Source of the DNA: JBBDYQ01 sp035553855
GTDB taxonomy: Bacteria; Actinomycetota; Thermoleophilia; Solirubrobacterales; Thermoleophilaceae
Length of the DNA: 7,282 bases
Assembly (NCBI GenBank): GCA_035553855.1
Contig: DATMJO010000153.1
Location: 1 to 7,282, forward strand
Direction: 5' to 3'
Below, piece after piece: positions 1 to 7,023 of this stretch (the first letter of the stretch is position 1; the number at the start of each line of letters is the position of its first letter). Made by a program: the position numbers and the translations under genes. The notes beneath the pieces were generated by a model. The model searched no databases. It had not been told where the DNA came from and was given only the letters and a program-made list of their open reading frames with translations.

Positions 1-136
1 CGCCCACCGGCTCGACCACCACCCGGCTCAGCTGTCCGGCGGAGAGTGCCAGCGCGCGACGACCGCACGCGCGATCGCCACGCGCTGGCACTCTCCGCCG
101 GACAGCTGAGCCGGGTGGTGGTCGAGCCGGTGGGCG
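1..136. repeat. Perfect 56-bp inverted repeat at the window edge (probable fold-back)
   Basis: Bases 1-56 are the exact reverse complement of bases 81-136, with 24 unpaired bases (57-80) between them. The arms match without a mismatch right up to base 1, so the repeat may extend beyond the window. The right arm is ordinary coding sequence for the ATPase signature region (RLDHHPAQLSGG on the minus strand); the left arm is the same DNA turned round. Mature coding DNA has no reason to carry such a palindrome, and it interrupts a conserved gene. The likely cause is a chimera at a contig end (polymerase snap-back or assembly); a real inverted duplication is the alternative. Confidence 0.97.
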
Positions 137-531
137 AGTCCCACGCGCTCGAGCGCCGTGACCGCGCGCCTGCGGCGCTCGGCGGCGGGCGTGCCGCCGT
201 AGAGCAGGCCCTGCGCCACGTTCTCCACCGCCGTCATGCCGTCCAGCAGGAAGAACTGCTGGAACACGAACCCGATCCGCCGCGCCCGCAGCCCGGCGAG
301 CTCACGGTCCGACAGCGCGTCCACGGCGTGCCGGTCGACGCGCACGACACCGGTGGTGGGGCGGTCGAGCGTGCCCATGATGTGGAGCAGCGTCGACTTC
401 CCGGAGCCCGACGGCCCGACGATCGCGACGAGCTCGCCCGATTCGACCGTGAGCGAGGCGCCGCGGAGCGCTTCGACGCCGCCGGCGTAGCGCTTCACGA
501 CGTCGCGCAGCGCGAGCACCTCAGAGTTCAT
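28..531 (-). CDS. ABC transporter ATP-binding protein, MacB/LolD type, C-terminus lost
   Basis: ATPase subunit that would power a membrane ABC exporter, working with the adaptor encoded just upstream and probably an FtsX/MacB-type permease beyond the left edge. The visible fold has the Walker A motif GPSGSGKST (residues 39-47), a Q-loop FVFQQF (88-93) and the ABC signature LSGGECQRVAIARA (143-156). These, with the spacing and the FFLLDGMTAVENV stretch, fit the MacB/LolD/FtsE group. Only residues 1-158 are authentic. From residue 159 the frame reads the inverted-repeat arm (ARWHSPPDS, then stop), so Walker B, the D-loop and the switch histidine are missing from a protein that is usually about 220-250 residues. 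The ATG lies inside the end of the adaptor gene (11-bp overlap), with only a weak GGTGGT-like ribosome site, which suggests translational coupling. The truncation is probably an artefact, not a true pseudogene. Confidence 0.9.
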   Translation of the reverse strand: MNSEVLALRDVVKRYAGGVEALRGASLTVESGELVAIVGPSGSGKSTLLHIMGTLDRPTTGVVRVDRHAVDALSDRELAGLRARRIGFVFQQFFLLDGMTAVENVAQGLLYGGTPAAERRRRAVTALERVGLAHRLDHHPAQLSGGECQRVAIARAVVARWHSPPDS

Positions 532-1603
532 CCGGGACCACCACCTTCATGCCCTCGCGCAGGCCGCGGCCGGAGACCTGCACGTAGCCGTCCGCGAACA
601 GCCCGGTCTTCACGCGCACCGTCCGCTTCCTACCGTCGGAGCCCACCACCTCCACCGCGCTGCCGCCGCCCTCGAGGGCGAGCAGGGCGGTGACCGGGAC
701 GCTCAGCGCGTTCCGACGGGCCTCCTGGGTGATGCGCACGGTCACCGGCGCCTGGTCGAGGCCGCGAGCCGCCTTGCGCGAGTTCAGGACGACGGTGACC
801 TCGATCGTGGCCTCGTCGCCCTCCTCCTTGCCGGGCTGGGCGACCTTGCTGACCTTGCTGATCCGGCCCTTGGCGGTGCGGCCGTCCGGTAGCTCCACGA
901 GCACGCTGTCCCCGCGCGAGACGAGCGACTGCCGGCTCGCGGGCAGCTGAACGCTCACGACGCGCCGGCTGGAGCTCGTCTCGAGGACCTCCTGCCCCGG
1001 CCGCAGCGCCGTGCCGGTGGCCGCCTTGCGCGTCTTGATGCGCGCGCTGTCGGGCAGGAATACGGCCTCGCCGAGCTCGAGCCTGCCGTCCTGCTTCATG
1101 CCGCGCGCCGCCTGGAACCGCTTGATCGCGGCCTCGGTGACGTCGGTGAAGTCGTCGTCGACCGCCATCGCGCCGTAGGGGTCGTGGCCGAGCGCCTTCA
1201 GGTTCTGCTCGAGCTGGCGCACGTCCTCGCCGTCGGACATGTCCGACTCGAAGGCCCGCCACGCGGGGCGCGTGCCATACATCAGCCACGCGGTGGGACG
1301 GCCGTCGACCTCGTAGAGCCACTGGCCTCGCCCGACCACCGATCCCTCCGCCCGCAGCCGCGTGAGCGTGCCCTTCAGCTGGTTCGTGACCATGCGCGAG
1401 CCCGCGTAGCCGAGCGTGCCGTCCACGTCCTCGCGCTCCACGAGGTCGCGCCTGGCAACCGTGGCGGTGTTCGGACTCGCCATGGTCGCCTCGGCGTCCT
1501 TGCCGCTCCCCGAGGAGCCGCCGTCGACCCCGATCCACAGCCCGGCGGCCGCCACGGCGGCCACCGACGCCGATGCGATGCGGACGTGTCCGCGCCGGCT
1601 CAC
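521..1603 (-). CDS. MacA/HlyD-like efflux adaptor with peptidoglycan-binding domain
   Basis: Membrane-anchored extracytoplasmic adaptor of an ABC exporter, 360 residues. An N-terminal signal anchor (about residues 7-26, after RRGHVR) is followed by a Ser/Gly linker. Then come the first half of a barrel/lipoyl-like region (about 48-105), a PG_binding_1-type domain (about 124-188, with VRQLEQNLKALG, TEAAIKRFQAARG and GRLELGEAVFLP), a beta-barrel part (about 205-295, RRVVSVQLPASRQSLVSRGDSV) and a C-terminal membrane-proximal part (SVPVTALLAL, VKTGLFADGYVQVSG, GLREGMKVVVP). Actinobacterial adaptors of this architecture are often annotated as RND/HlyD periplasmic adaptors; the wall-binding insert may fix the pump to peptidoglycan. 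The GTG start at 1603 is chosen because GGAGGAGG (1608-1615) precedes it and it overlaps lipoprotein B's stop as GTGA. The longer upstream frame reads through lipoprotein B. It overlaps the ATPase start downstream. The exported substrate is unknown. Confidence 0.88.
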   Translation of the reverse strand: MSRRGHVRIASASVAAVAAAGLWIGVDGGSSGSGKDAEATMASPNTATVARRDLVEREDVDGTLGYAGSRMVTNQLKGTLTRLRAEGSVVGRGQWLYEVDGRPTAWLMYGTRPAWRAFESDMSDGEDVRQLEQNLKALGHDPYGAMAVDDDFTDVTEAAIKRFQAARGMKQDGRLELGEAVFLPDSARIKTRKAATGTALRPGQEVLETSSSRRVVSVQLPASRQSLVSRGDSVLVELPDGRTAKGRISKVSKVAQPGKEEGDEATIEVTVVLNSRKAARGLDQAPVTVRITQEARRNALSVPVTALLALEGGGSAVEVVGSDGRKRTVRVKTGLFADGYVQVSGRGLREGMKVVVPDEL

Positions 1604-2142
1604 GGTGCCTCCTCCACGGCGCCCGGCAGGCCGGGGCCGACGCTGCGGCACTTCTCCTCCGCCTTGCGGAAGCGTTCGTCCTGAGGGTCGATGCCGTCCG
1701 GCAGCTCCTGCATCACGGTGCCGTCGCCGCTCGTCTCGGGGTCGGGCACGTCGATTCCCTGCTCTCTCATGCAGCGCGCGAAGGCGAGCCCCTTGCGTTC
1801 GAAGTCCGCCTGCTCCTCCTTGCTGAACTCGGGCGGCGGTCCGGCCTCGCGCATGTGCTTGCCGCACTGCTCCTCCGCGCGCCGGAACTTCTCCGGGTTC
1901 TTCGGGGCTCCGCCGTCGCCGCCCGCGCCCGGACCCACGCGGATCAGGCCCTTCTCGTCCGGGTCGCCGACCTCGACCCCCTGCTCACGCATGCACTGCG
2001 CGAACTTGAGCATCGCGTCCTCCGCCTTCTGTTCGCGCGACTCGCGGTCGCCGCCGCCGGTGGCCCCGCCGTCTGAACCGCCCCCACAGGCGGCGAGCAG
2101 CATGGATGCCGTCACGGCGGCCGTCGCCGTCGTCAGCCTCAT
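1600..2142 (-). CDS. Lipoprotein B with two repeated two-cysteine modules
   Basis: Predicted lipoprotein of 180 residues, function unknown. A short signal peptide ends in the lipobox LAAC (residues 16-19), so Cys19 should be lipidated and the protein held on the outer face of the cytoplasmic membrane. A Gly/Ser-rich tether (20-31) leads to two modules: FAQCMREQGVEVGDP with Cys50 and a second Cys93 in AEEQCGKH; then FARCMREQGIDVPDP with Cys124 and a second Cys165 in AEEKC. The Cys-to-Cys spacings are 43 and 41. The modules resemble each other and those of lipoprotein A next door, so the two genes are tandem paralogues. The ATG at 2142 is supported by AAGGAG at 2150-2155, by the lipobox position and by an ATGA overlap with lipoprotein A. 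Its own stop overlaps the adaptor's GTG. I recall similar CMRExG proteins beside adaptor genes in other actinobacteria, without a named function. Disulfide or metal-binding roles are guesses. Confidence 0.87.
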   Translation of the reverse strand: MRLTTATAAVTASMLLAACGGGSDGGATGGGDRESREQKAEDAMLKFAQCMREQGVEVGDPDEKGLIRVGPGAGGDGGAPKNPEKFRRAEEQCGKHMREAGPPPEFSKEEQADFERKGLAFARCMREQGIDVPDPETSGDGTVMQELPDGIDPQDERFRKAEEKCRSVGPGLPGAVEEAP

Positions 2143-2543
2143 CGGTTCGCTCCTTCCTGGGTCTCCGTGTGGAAGCGGCACTCGCGCTCGGCGCGCACGT
2201 ACCGCGGGTCCGGGTTGTCCGGATCGAGGTCGTCGGGGAGCGGGATCGCCACGCCGCCGCCCTCCTGGCCGTCCGGGTCGGGAAGGTCGATGCCGCGCTC
2301 GCGCATGCAGCGCGTGAACGCCAGGAGGCGGCGCTCGAGCTCGGCCTCGTCACCGCGCTCCTTCGCGGAGGGAGGTCCGACGCCCGCAAGGTGCTTCCCG
2401 CACTTGCGCTGGGCGGCCTCCAGCTTCGCGCGCGGTGTGTCGCGCTGGCTGTCGGGGGTGATCGGGAACGCGCCCTCGGGTCCGGGGTCCGGGAAGTCCG
2501 GAAGGCCGTGCTCGCGCATGCACTCCGCGAAGCGGGCGGCGGC
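1642..2543 (-). repeat. Four diverged copies of a CMRExG...C protein module
   Basis: Approximate module positions are 2543-2388 and 2330-2172 in lipoprotein A, and 2016-1852 and 1794-1642 in lipoprotein B. Each starts with F(A/T)xCMRE(H/R/Q)G, runs through (P/G)DP, and after 40-43 residues has a second Cys preceded by a basic/acidic helix (RKC, REC, EQC, EKC). On the plus strand each is marked by a (C/T)GCATGCA-like stretch near 2520, 2307, 1993 and 1771. The pattern implies duplication within a gene, then duplication of the gene (or the reverse). Confidence 0.85.
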
Positions 2544-2660
2544 GCGCTGGCGCTTTGACTCGCCGCCGTCGCCGCCCGTGCCATCGGCCGCCCCTCCGCA
2601 GGCGGAGAGCGCGAGCGTGAGTGCCGCCAGCGTGCCAGCGGCGATCCGCTTGGTGGTCAT
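2139..2660 (-). CDS. Lipoprotein A with two repeated two-cysteine modules
   Basis: Predicted lipoprotein of 173 residues and first gene of the efflux run. The signal peptide (MTTKRIAAGT and a hydrophobic stretch) ends in lipobox LSAC, with Cys21 as the lipidation site, followed by a Gly/Ala/Asp tether. Module one is FAECMREHGLPDFPDP (44-59, Cys47) with Cys87 in AAQRKCGKH. Module two is FTRCMRERGIDLPDP (115-129, Cys118) with Cys161 in AERECRFH. The spacings are 40 and 43. Apart from the lipobox cysteine these are the only cysteines, so each module contributes exactly one pair. The ATG at 2660 is preferred to the in-frame ATG at 2690 because AGGAGG (2665-2670) lies 4 bases before it and because it gives a normal signal peptide. 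A regulator-like direct repeat lies 45-62 bases upstream. Not a member of any family I can name. Confidence 0.87.
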   Translation of the reverse strand: MTTKRIAAGTLAALTLALSACGGAADGTGGDGGESKRQRAAARFAECMREHGLPDFPDPGPEGAFPITPDSQRDTPRAKLEAAQRKCGKHLAGVGPPSAKERGDEAELERRLLAFTRCMRERGIDLPDPDGQEGGGVAIPLPDDLDPDNPDPRYVRAERECRFHTETQEGANR

Positions 2661-2704
2661 GGTTCCTCCTCGGGTCATTGGAGGACCCATGAAGCCCGTC
2701 GGAG

Positions 2705-2722
2705 GTGAGAGCAGCCTGAGAG
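2705..2722 (-). promoter_or_regulatory. Candidate response-regulator operator upstream of lipoprotein A
   Basis: On the minus strand this reads CTCTCAG-GCTG-CTCTCAC: two 7-base half-sites whose starts are 11 bases apart, the spacing expected of tandem OmpR/PhoB-family sites on one face of the helix. The same first half-site, with the flank RGCRCCTCTCAG, recurs upstream of the response regulator at 4848-4865. It sits in the 77-bp gap between the kinase stop and the lipoprotein A start, with 44 bases between it and the ATG. A weaker 5-of-7 match (2727-2733) continues the same 11-base phase. Binding by the neighbouring regulator is inference. Confidence 0.6.
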
Positions 2723-2737
2723 GCGCCTAGGAGTTGC

Positions 2738-4153
<1,416 letters not shown>

Positions 4154-4156
4154 CGC

Positions 4157-4825
4157 TCAGGCTCGCAGCGCATAGCCGACGCCGCGCACGGTGTGCAGCA
4201 GCCGCGGCTCGCCGCCCGCCTCCGTCTTGCGGCGCAGGTAACCCACGTAGACCTCGAGCGAGTTCGAGCTCGGCCCGAAGTCGTAGCCCCACACGTGCTC
4301 GAAGATGATCGACCGCGTGAGCACCTGGCGTGGATGGCGCAGGAACAGCTCGAGCAGGAGGAACTCGGTCCGCGTGAGCTCGATGGAGCGTTCCCCCCGC
4401 CTCACCTCGTAGGTCCCCAGATCGAGCGAGAGGCCCGCGAAGCGGAGTATCTCCGGCCGACCGTCGCCGGCCCGCCGCAGCAGGGCGCGCAGGCGCGCGA
4501 GGAGCTCGTCGAGCGCGAATGGCTTGACGAGGTAGTCGTCGGCGCCGGCGTCGAGGCCCTCGACGCGGTCGGCGACGGCGTCGCGCGCGGTGAGCATCAG
4601 CACGGGCGTGCGGTCGTTATCCGCGCGCAGCCGGCGGCACACGCCGAGGCCGTCGAGGAACGGCATCAGCACGTCGAGCACGACCGCGTCGGGTGCCACG
4701 GTCGGGAGCCGTTCGAGCGCCTCTCGCCCATCCGCCGCCAGCTCGACGTCGTAGCCGTCGAGGCGCAGCGCGCGCTCGAGCGCGGTACGCACGGCGGGCT
4801 CGTCGTCGACCACCAGGACGCGCAT
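4157..4825 (-). CDS. OmpR/MprA-family response regulator
   Basis: DNA-binding response regulator of 222 residues. The receiver domain (about 1-118) has acidic pocket residues Asp7 and Asp8 (VVDDEP), phospho-acceptor Asp51 in VVLDVLMPFLDG, Thr79 in MLTARD and Lys101 in YLVKPF, all intact. A winged-helix Trans_reg_C domain (about 127-221) has ELTRTEFLLLELFLRHP, a recognition-helix segment SSNSLEVYVGYLRRK and the usual C-terminal RGVGYAL. The ATG at 4825 is the only start that begins at the receiver fold; the upstream open frame is unrelated noncoding DNA. A weak GGAAGA site lies 8 bases before it. A paired direct repeat at 4848-4865 suggests autoregulation, and a related repeat precedes lipoprotein A, which points to the efflux operon as its target. 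Confidence 0.96.
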   Translation of the reverse strand: MRVLVVDDEPAVRTALERALRLDGYDVELAADGREALERLPTVAPDAVVLDVLMPFLDGLGVCRRLRADNDRTPVLMLTARDAVADRVEGLDAGADDYLVKPFALDELLARLRALLRRAGDGRPEILRFAGLSLDLGTYEVRRGERSIELTRTEFLLLELFLRHPRQVLTRSIIFEHVWGYDFGPSSNSLEVYVGYLRRKTEAGGEPRLLHTVRGVGYALRA

Positions 4826-4847
4826 GTGCGCAATCTTCCACCGGAAC

Positions 4848-4865
4848 CTGAACGGAAGCTGAGAG
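4848..4865 (-). promoter_or_regulatory. Candidate autoregulatory operator of the response regulator
   Basis: On the minus strand this reads CTCTCAG-CTTC-CGTTCAG, two half-sites with starts 11 bases apart and 22 bases between the site and the regulator's ATG. The upstream half and its flank (AGCACCTCTCAG) match the site before lipoprotein A (GGCGCCTCTCAG) at 10 of 12 positions, and both differences are purine swaps. Direct repeats of this spacing are typical OmpR/PhoB-family targets. Assignment to this regulator rests on proximity and recurrence only. Confidence 0.6.
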
Positions 4866-5047
4866 GTGCTTGCGATGGACGTGCGGTGCTGGCTCGAGCG
4901 AGCAACCTCCTGCTCGTGGAGGGGCGGGTGCTGCCGCGCTGCGGGATGCAGCCCAGGTCGCGTGCGCGACGGCGCAGAGCGAGCAGGCGGCGGGTCAGCC
5001 TTGCTGCTACTGCGAACTCTCGCTTCACGACGCTTCCCGCGGCCACA

Positions 5048-5065
5048 TTGAAGGCCTTGAAGGCC
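5048..5065. repeat. 9-bp perfect tandem direct repeat
   Basis: TTGAAGGCC occurs twice back to back in gene-free DNA, with the palindrome AAGGCCTT across the junction. It lies about 220 bases upstream of the response regulator. It could be a protein-binding site or chance; nothing else supports a role. Confidence 0.5.
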
Positions 5066-5239
5066 CGGCTCCGATCTCCACGTTCTCCCGCGACATCCGC
5101 CCACGAGCGCCGCCGCCCGAATGGGCAGCGACGCACCCCACTGCCCATATCCAACGACATTGCCGCACATCCGGACCCATGGGCCCCCGGGCGTCCCGCA
5201 GCCTGCCTTGGTAGAAACCCGGTTATAGAGCGGGAAACC

Positions 5240-5306
5240 TGGCGCGCGACGCGAGCTCCCGCGCTTCACCCGCGAGAGGTCGCTGGTTCGAAGGCAGCCG
5301 CGCCCA
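5240..5306 (+). pseudogene. Degenerate tRNA-Val(CAC)-like sequence
   Basis: The 3' half follows the tRNA plan closely. There is an anticodon stem (5260-5264 with 5272-5276, 4 of 5 pairs), a 7-base loop holding T33 and CAC (5267-5269), a canonical 5-base variable loop AGGTC (5277-5281), and a T-arm GCTGG-TTCGAAG-GCAGC (5282-5298, 4 of 5 pairs). The acceptor strand CGCGCCC (5299-5305) pairs at 6 of 7 positions with TGGCGCG (5240-5246), and A is at the discriminator position. AGGTC followed by a CTGGTTCGAA T-arm is what I know from bacterial tRNA-Val. The 5' side is too short: only 13 bases separate the acceptor from the anticodon stem, with a lone GAGC left of the D-stem. CCA is absent and the closing T-stem pair is G-G. 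It is therefore probably a dead tRNA copy or integration scar, not a working gene. Confidence 0.42.
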
Positions 5307-5312
5307 TTGCAT

Positions 5313-5723
5313 TCATTCCTCGAGTCGCGACTCGGAGAGTCCGACGGCCTCAAGAGCTTCCCTGCGGTCCGTGTAGGTCTTCGTGTGGACGACCTTGCCA
5401 TCGGCGACCGTCCATACGGTCGCACCGACGATCTCGCTCGCAACTCCGCTTTCCTTACCCCGCCCGGTTTCGCGGAAGAGCACGACCACCTGGTCGCCGG
5501 CGTCGATCAGCCTCTCGACCTCGTAGCTGTAGTCCTCCCACCGGTCGACCCAACTCCGCAAGGCCTCGAAGGCTTTGCGCCGACCTCGGTAGACGCGTCC
5601 GTCCGGCCTCACCGACAGATCCACGACGACCTCGGGGTCGATCAACCGCGCCACCGCCGCGTAGCTGCCCGGATCACGAGCAGTGACGCATCGCCGGATC
5701 AAGGCCAAGTTCTCTTGCGACAC
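5313..5723 (-). CDS. SnoaL/NTF2-like domain protein
   Basis: Small cytoplasmic protein of 136 residues covering a whole SnoaL-like NTF2 fold. The N-terminal helix is SQENLALIRRCVTARD; next is LIDPEVVVDLSV, then a helix RRKAFEALRSWVDRWEDY. The strand-rich half (VERLIDAGDQVVVLFRETGRG, VWTVADGKVVHTKTYTDR) and a closing EALEAVGLSES helix complete the fold. The family includes polyketide cyclases, isomerases and many proteins of unknown activity, and the sequence does not identify a substrate. The start is GTG at 5723, giving the VSQEN opening I associate with the large actinobacterial (Thermoleophilia) set of these proteins. No strong ribosome site is visible; a GATACT-like -10 lies 12-17 bases upstream, so the leader may be very short. 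It is transcribed away from the transporter at 5894. Confidence 0.85.
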   Translation of the reverse strand: MSQENLALIRRCVTARDPGSYAAVARLIDPEVVVDLSVRPDGRVYRGRRKAFEALRSWVDRWEDYSYEVERLIDAGDQVVVLFRETGRGKESGVASEIVGATVWTVADGKVVHTKTYTDRREALEAVGLSESRLEE

Positions 5724-5893
5724 GTTCGACGCTCAGTATCCCGCGGAGCCGGACCGGCTGGTCGGGGGCCAGTCATCACGACTCGCCGGACGAGGGCTTG
5801 ATCACAATGCGGACATCCTCCCAAGCCTCCCCCCAGCCGTGGCCGGTACGCAAGGGCGGCAGGAAGTGAGCCAGTCACCCGGAAGCGATCGCC

Positions 5894-6340
5894 ATGGACA
5901 CGGATCGGGTCGTCGCCCTCGTGGTCACGCTGCTCGTGGGCGGTCTCATCGCGCTGCAGCCGCCCGCCAATGCACTCATGGCCCGGATCACGAGCGATCT
6001 GGGTGCGGCGTTCCTGAGCCTCACGCTCTCGACGGTAATCGTGGGTGTCCTGCTCGTCACGATCGGCGACCCGAGCGATCTGCGCGGCGTATCCGGGCTT
6101 CGTCCCGTGCACCTCCTTGGCGGGATCGGAGGCGCGGCGATCGTCCTCGTCTCGCTGATCACAGTGCGGACGCTCGGGGCCGGCGGCGTCGCGGCCGCGC
6201 TGATCGCGATGCAGCTCACCGTCGCGGCGGCGGCTGATCGCTACGGGTTGCTCGGACTCGACCGGAATGCTCTCGGCGTTCAGGGCCTCGTGGCGATTGT
6301 CCTGCTGCTCGCCGGGACGTGGCTCATGGCCACGCGCTGA
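5894..6340 (+). CDS. Small DMT-superfamily transporter, YdcZ (DUF606) type
   Basis: Integral membrane protein of 148 residues with five predicted helices (about residues 5-28, 36-58, 72-91, 95-114 and 128-146). The motif ALQPPANALMARI near helix 1 and the overall size match the half-length YdcZ/DUF606 branch of drug/metabolite transporters, which work as dimers or as two-gene pairs. No partner copy is seen beside it, so a homodimer or a distant partner is implied. The substrate is unknown. The ATG at 5894 has GGAAG 8 bases upstream. It is divergent from the SnoaL-like gene across a 170-bp gap. Confidence 0.85.
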   Translation: MDTDRVVALVVTLLVGGLIALQPPANALMARITSDLGAAFLSLTLSTVIVGVLLVTIGDPSDLRGVSGLRPVHLLGGIGGAAIVLVSLITVRTLGAGGVAAALIAMQLTVAAAADRYGLLGLDRNALGVQGLVAIVLLLAGTWLMATR

Positions 6341-6527
6341 CCCTCAGGCGATACCGGCGAGCAGCGGTCGCGCTGGTCCACCTGCGCCGCGTGGGGTCCG
6401 TCGGCGACGCGGCTGCGCCGCTCGCGCGCCGCGCCCATCACCTGCGGGGCCGATTCACGTCCCGTTTCCTGTTTCTAGGGCAAGATCCGTCGCCTCGGCG
6501 TCGATTCGCGCCAGAGGCGAGCAGGCC

Positions 6528-6533
6528 TAACCT
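6528..6533 (+). promoter_or_regulatory. Possible -10 element for a leaderless transcript
   Basis: TAACCT fits the actinobacterial TANNNT -10 pattern and ends 7 bases before the GTG at 6541. This would place transcription start at or beside the start codon. No ribosome-binding site lies between them. The -35 region is not clear; a 6-bp inverted repeat CGCCTC/GAGGCG (6491-6496 and 6514-6519) covers the place where it should be. Confidence 0.4.
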
Positions 6534-6540
6534 CAGAGCC

Positions 6541-6942
6541 GTGGCTTGGGAAGTCGCCAGACGTACCGGCCTGGTGCTTGCCGGAGTCGTGCTCATCCTC
6601 GCCGGAGCCTGGGTGAGCCTGCTTGCCTTCCTCTACGCCGCGGTGGCCTTCCGGGAGCCGAATCCGGACCCGTCCCTGGACGGCGATCCCTGCTGTGACC
6701 ACCCTGACACCTGGACGGACGTGGCCGTCGGGAGCGTCTACTTCGCGGCGACCGCCGTCGCCGCTCTAGGGCTCATCGGGTGCGGCTTGATGCTCTGGTG
6801 GGCTGCCCAACGCGGAAGCGTGCCCCCGCAGCTGCGCCGGTCGAAGGCCCTCCGACGCGCTGGCGTCGTAGCCCTGGTCTGCGGAGTCGGTGTGCCGGCG
6901 TCGTGGCTTGTGTGGGGGCTAATCGAGAACCGTGGCTTCTAG
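6541..6942 (+). CDS. Hypothetical membrane protein with three predicted helices
   Basis: Unrecognised protein of 133 residues. Predicted helices are at about 10-35 (LVLAGVVLILAGAWVSLLAF), 60-88 (VAVGSVYFAATAVAALGLIG and on) and 107-128. The loop between helices 1 and 2 is acidic and proline-rich, with an adjacent Cys-Cys-Asp-His (51-54). A basic stretch QLRRSKALRRAG (97-108) lies between helices 2 and 3. By the positive-inside rule the basic loop should be cytoplasmic and the CCDH loop outside. The GTG at 6541 is chosen because the frame upstream (back to ATG 6319, overlapping the previous gene) is Arg-rich with no membrane character. A TANNNT box 7 bases ahead suggests a leaderless start. 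No functional assignment is offered. Confidence 0.62.
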   Translation: MAWEVARRTGLVLAGVVLILAGAWVSLLAFLYAAVAFREPNPDPSLDGDPCCDHPDTWTDVAVGSVYFAATAVAALGLIGCGLMLWWAAQRGSVPPQLRRSKALRRAGVVALVCGVGVPASWLVWGLIENRGF

Positions 6943-7023
6943 GCCGTGGGAGTCCCGTGACCCGACTCCGCGCCTACCTGCGAGCGCGGGAACAACGGCT
7001 CGGGTTCTGACAGACGGCGGCCG

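Larger units (their letters stand above)
4826..5312. other. Gene-free stretch upstream of the two-component system
   Basis: No open frame here looks like a protein. Translations in all frames are Arg/Ser/Ala-rich with no domain, no plausible ribosome site and no continuity. It contains the regulator's direct repeat next to the ATG, a 9-bp perfect tandem repeat (5048-5065), and at its far end a degenerate tRNA-like sequence (about 5240-5306). A stretch of this length between two genes that both point left, in an otherwise compact region, suggests a decayed or rearranged segment. Confidence 0.6.

Noticed and set aside
46..693. Plus-strand open frame across the palindrome and ATPase
   Set aside because: Antisense to the ATPase and adaptor, Arg/Pro-rich with no domain; part of it is created by the inverted repeat.
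5166..5240. Short stem CCCG/CGGG around GTTATAGAG as a regulatory hairpin
   Set aside because: Four pairs with a 9-base loop is expected by chance at this base composition.
5260..5281. Reading the tRNA-like loop as UCA, suggesting a selenocysteine or UGA-reading tRNA
   Set aside because: There is no long variable arm, the D-arm is broken, and the CAC register gives the standard 5-base variable loop.
4826..5443. N-terminal extension of the response regulator
   Set aside because: The receiver domain starts exactly at the ATG at 4825; the extension is compositionally noncoding and would run through the tRNA-like relic and into the 3' end of the SnoaL-like gene.
6319..6540. Upstream ATG start for the three-helix membrane protein
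   Set aside because: It overlaps the end of the preceding transporter gene, and the added 74 residues are Arg-rich and unlike a membrane protein N-terminus.
6949..6969. Hairpin GGAGTC/GACTCC as a terminator between convergent genes
   Set aside because: Only 6 bp of stem with a 9-base loop and no T-tract on either strand; too weak to call in GC-rich DNA.
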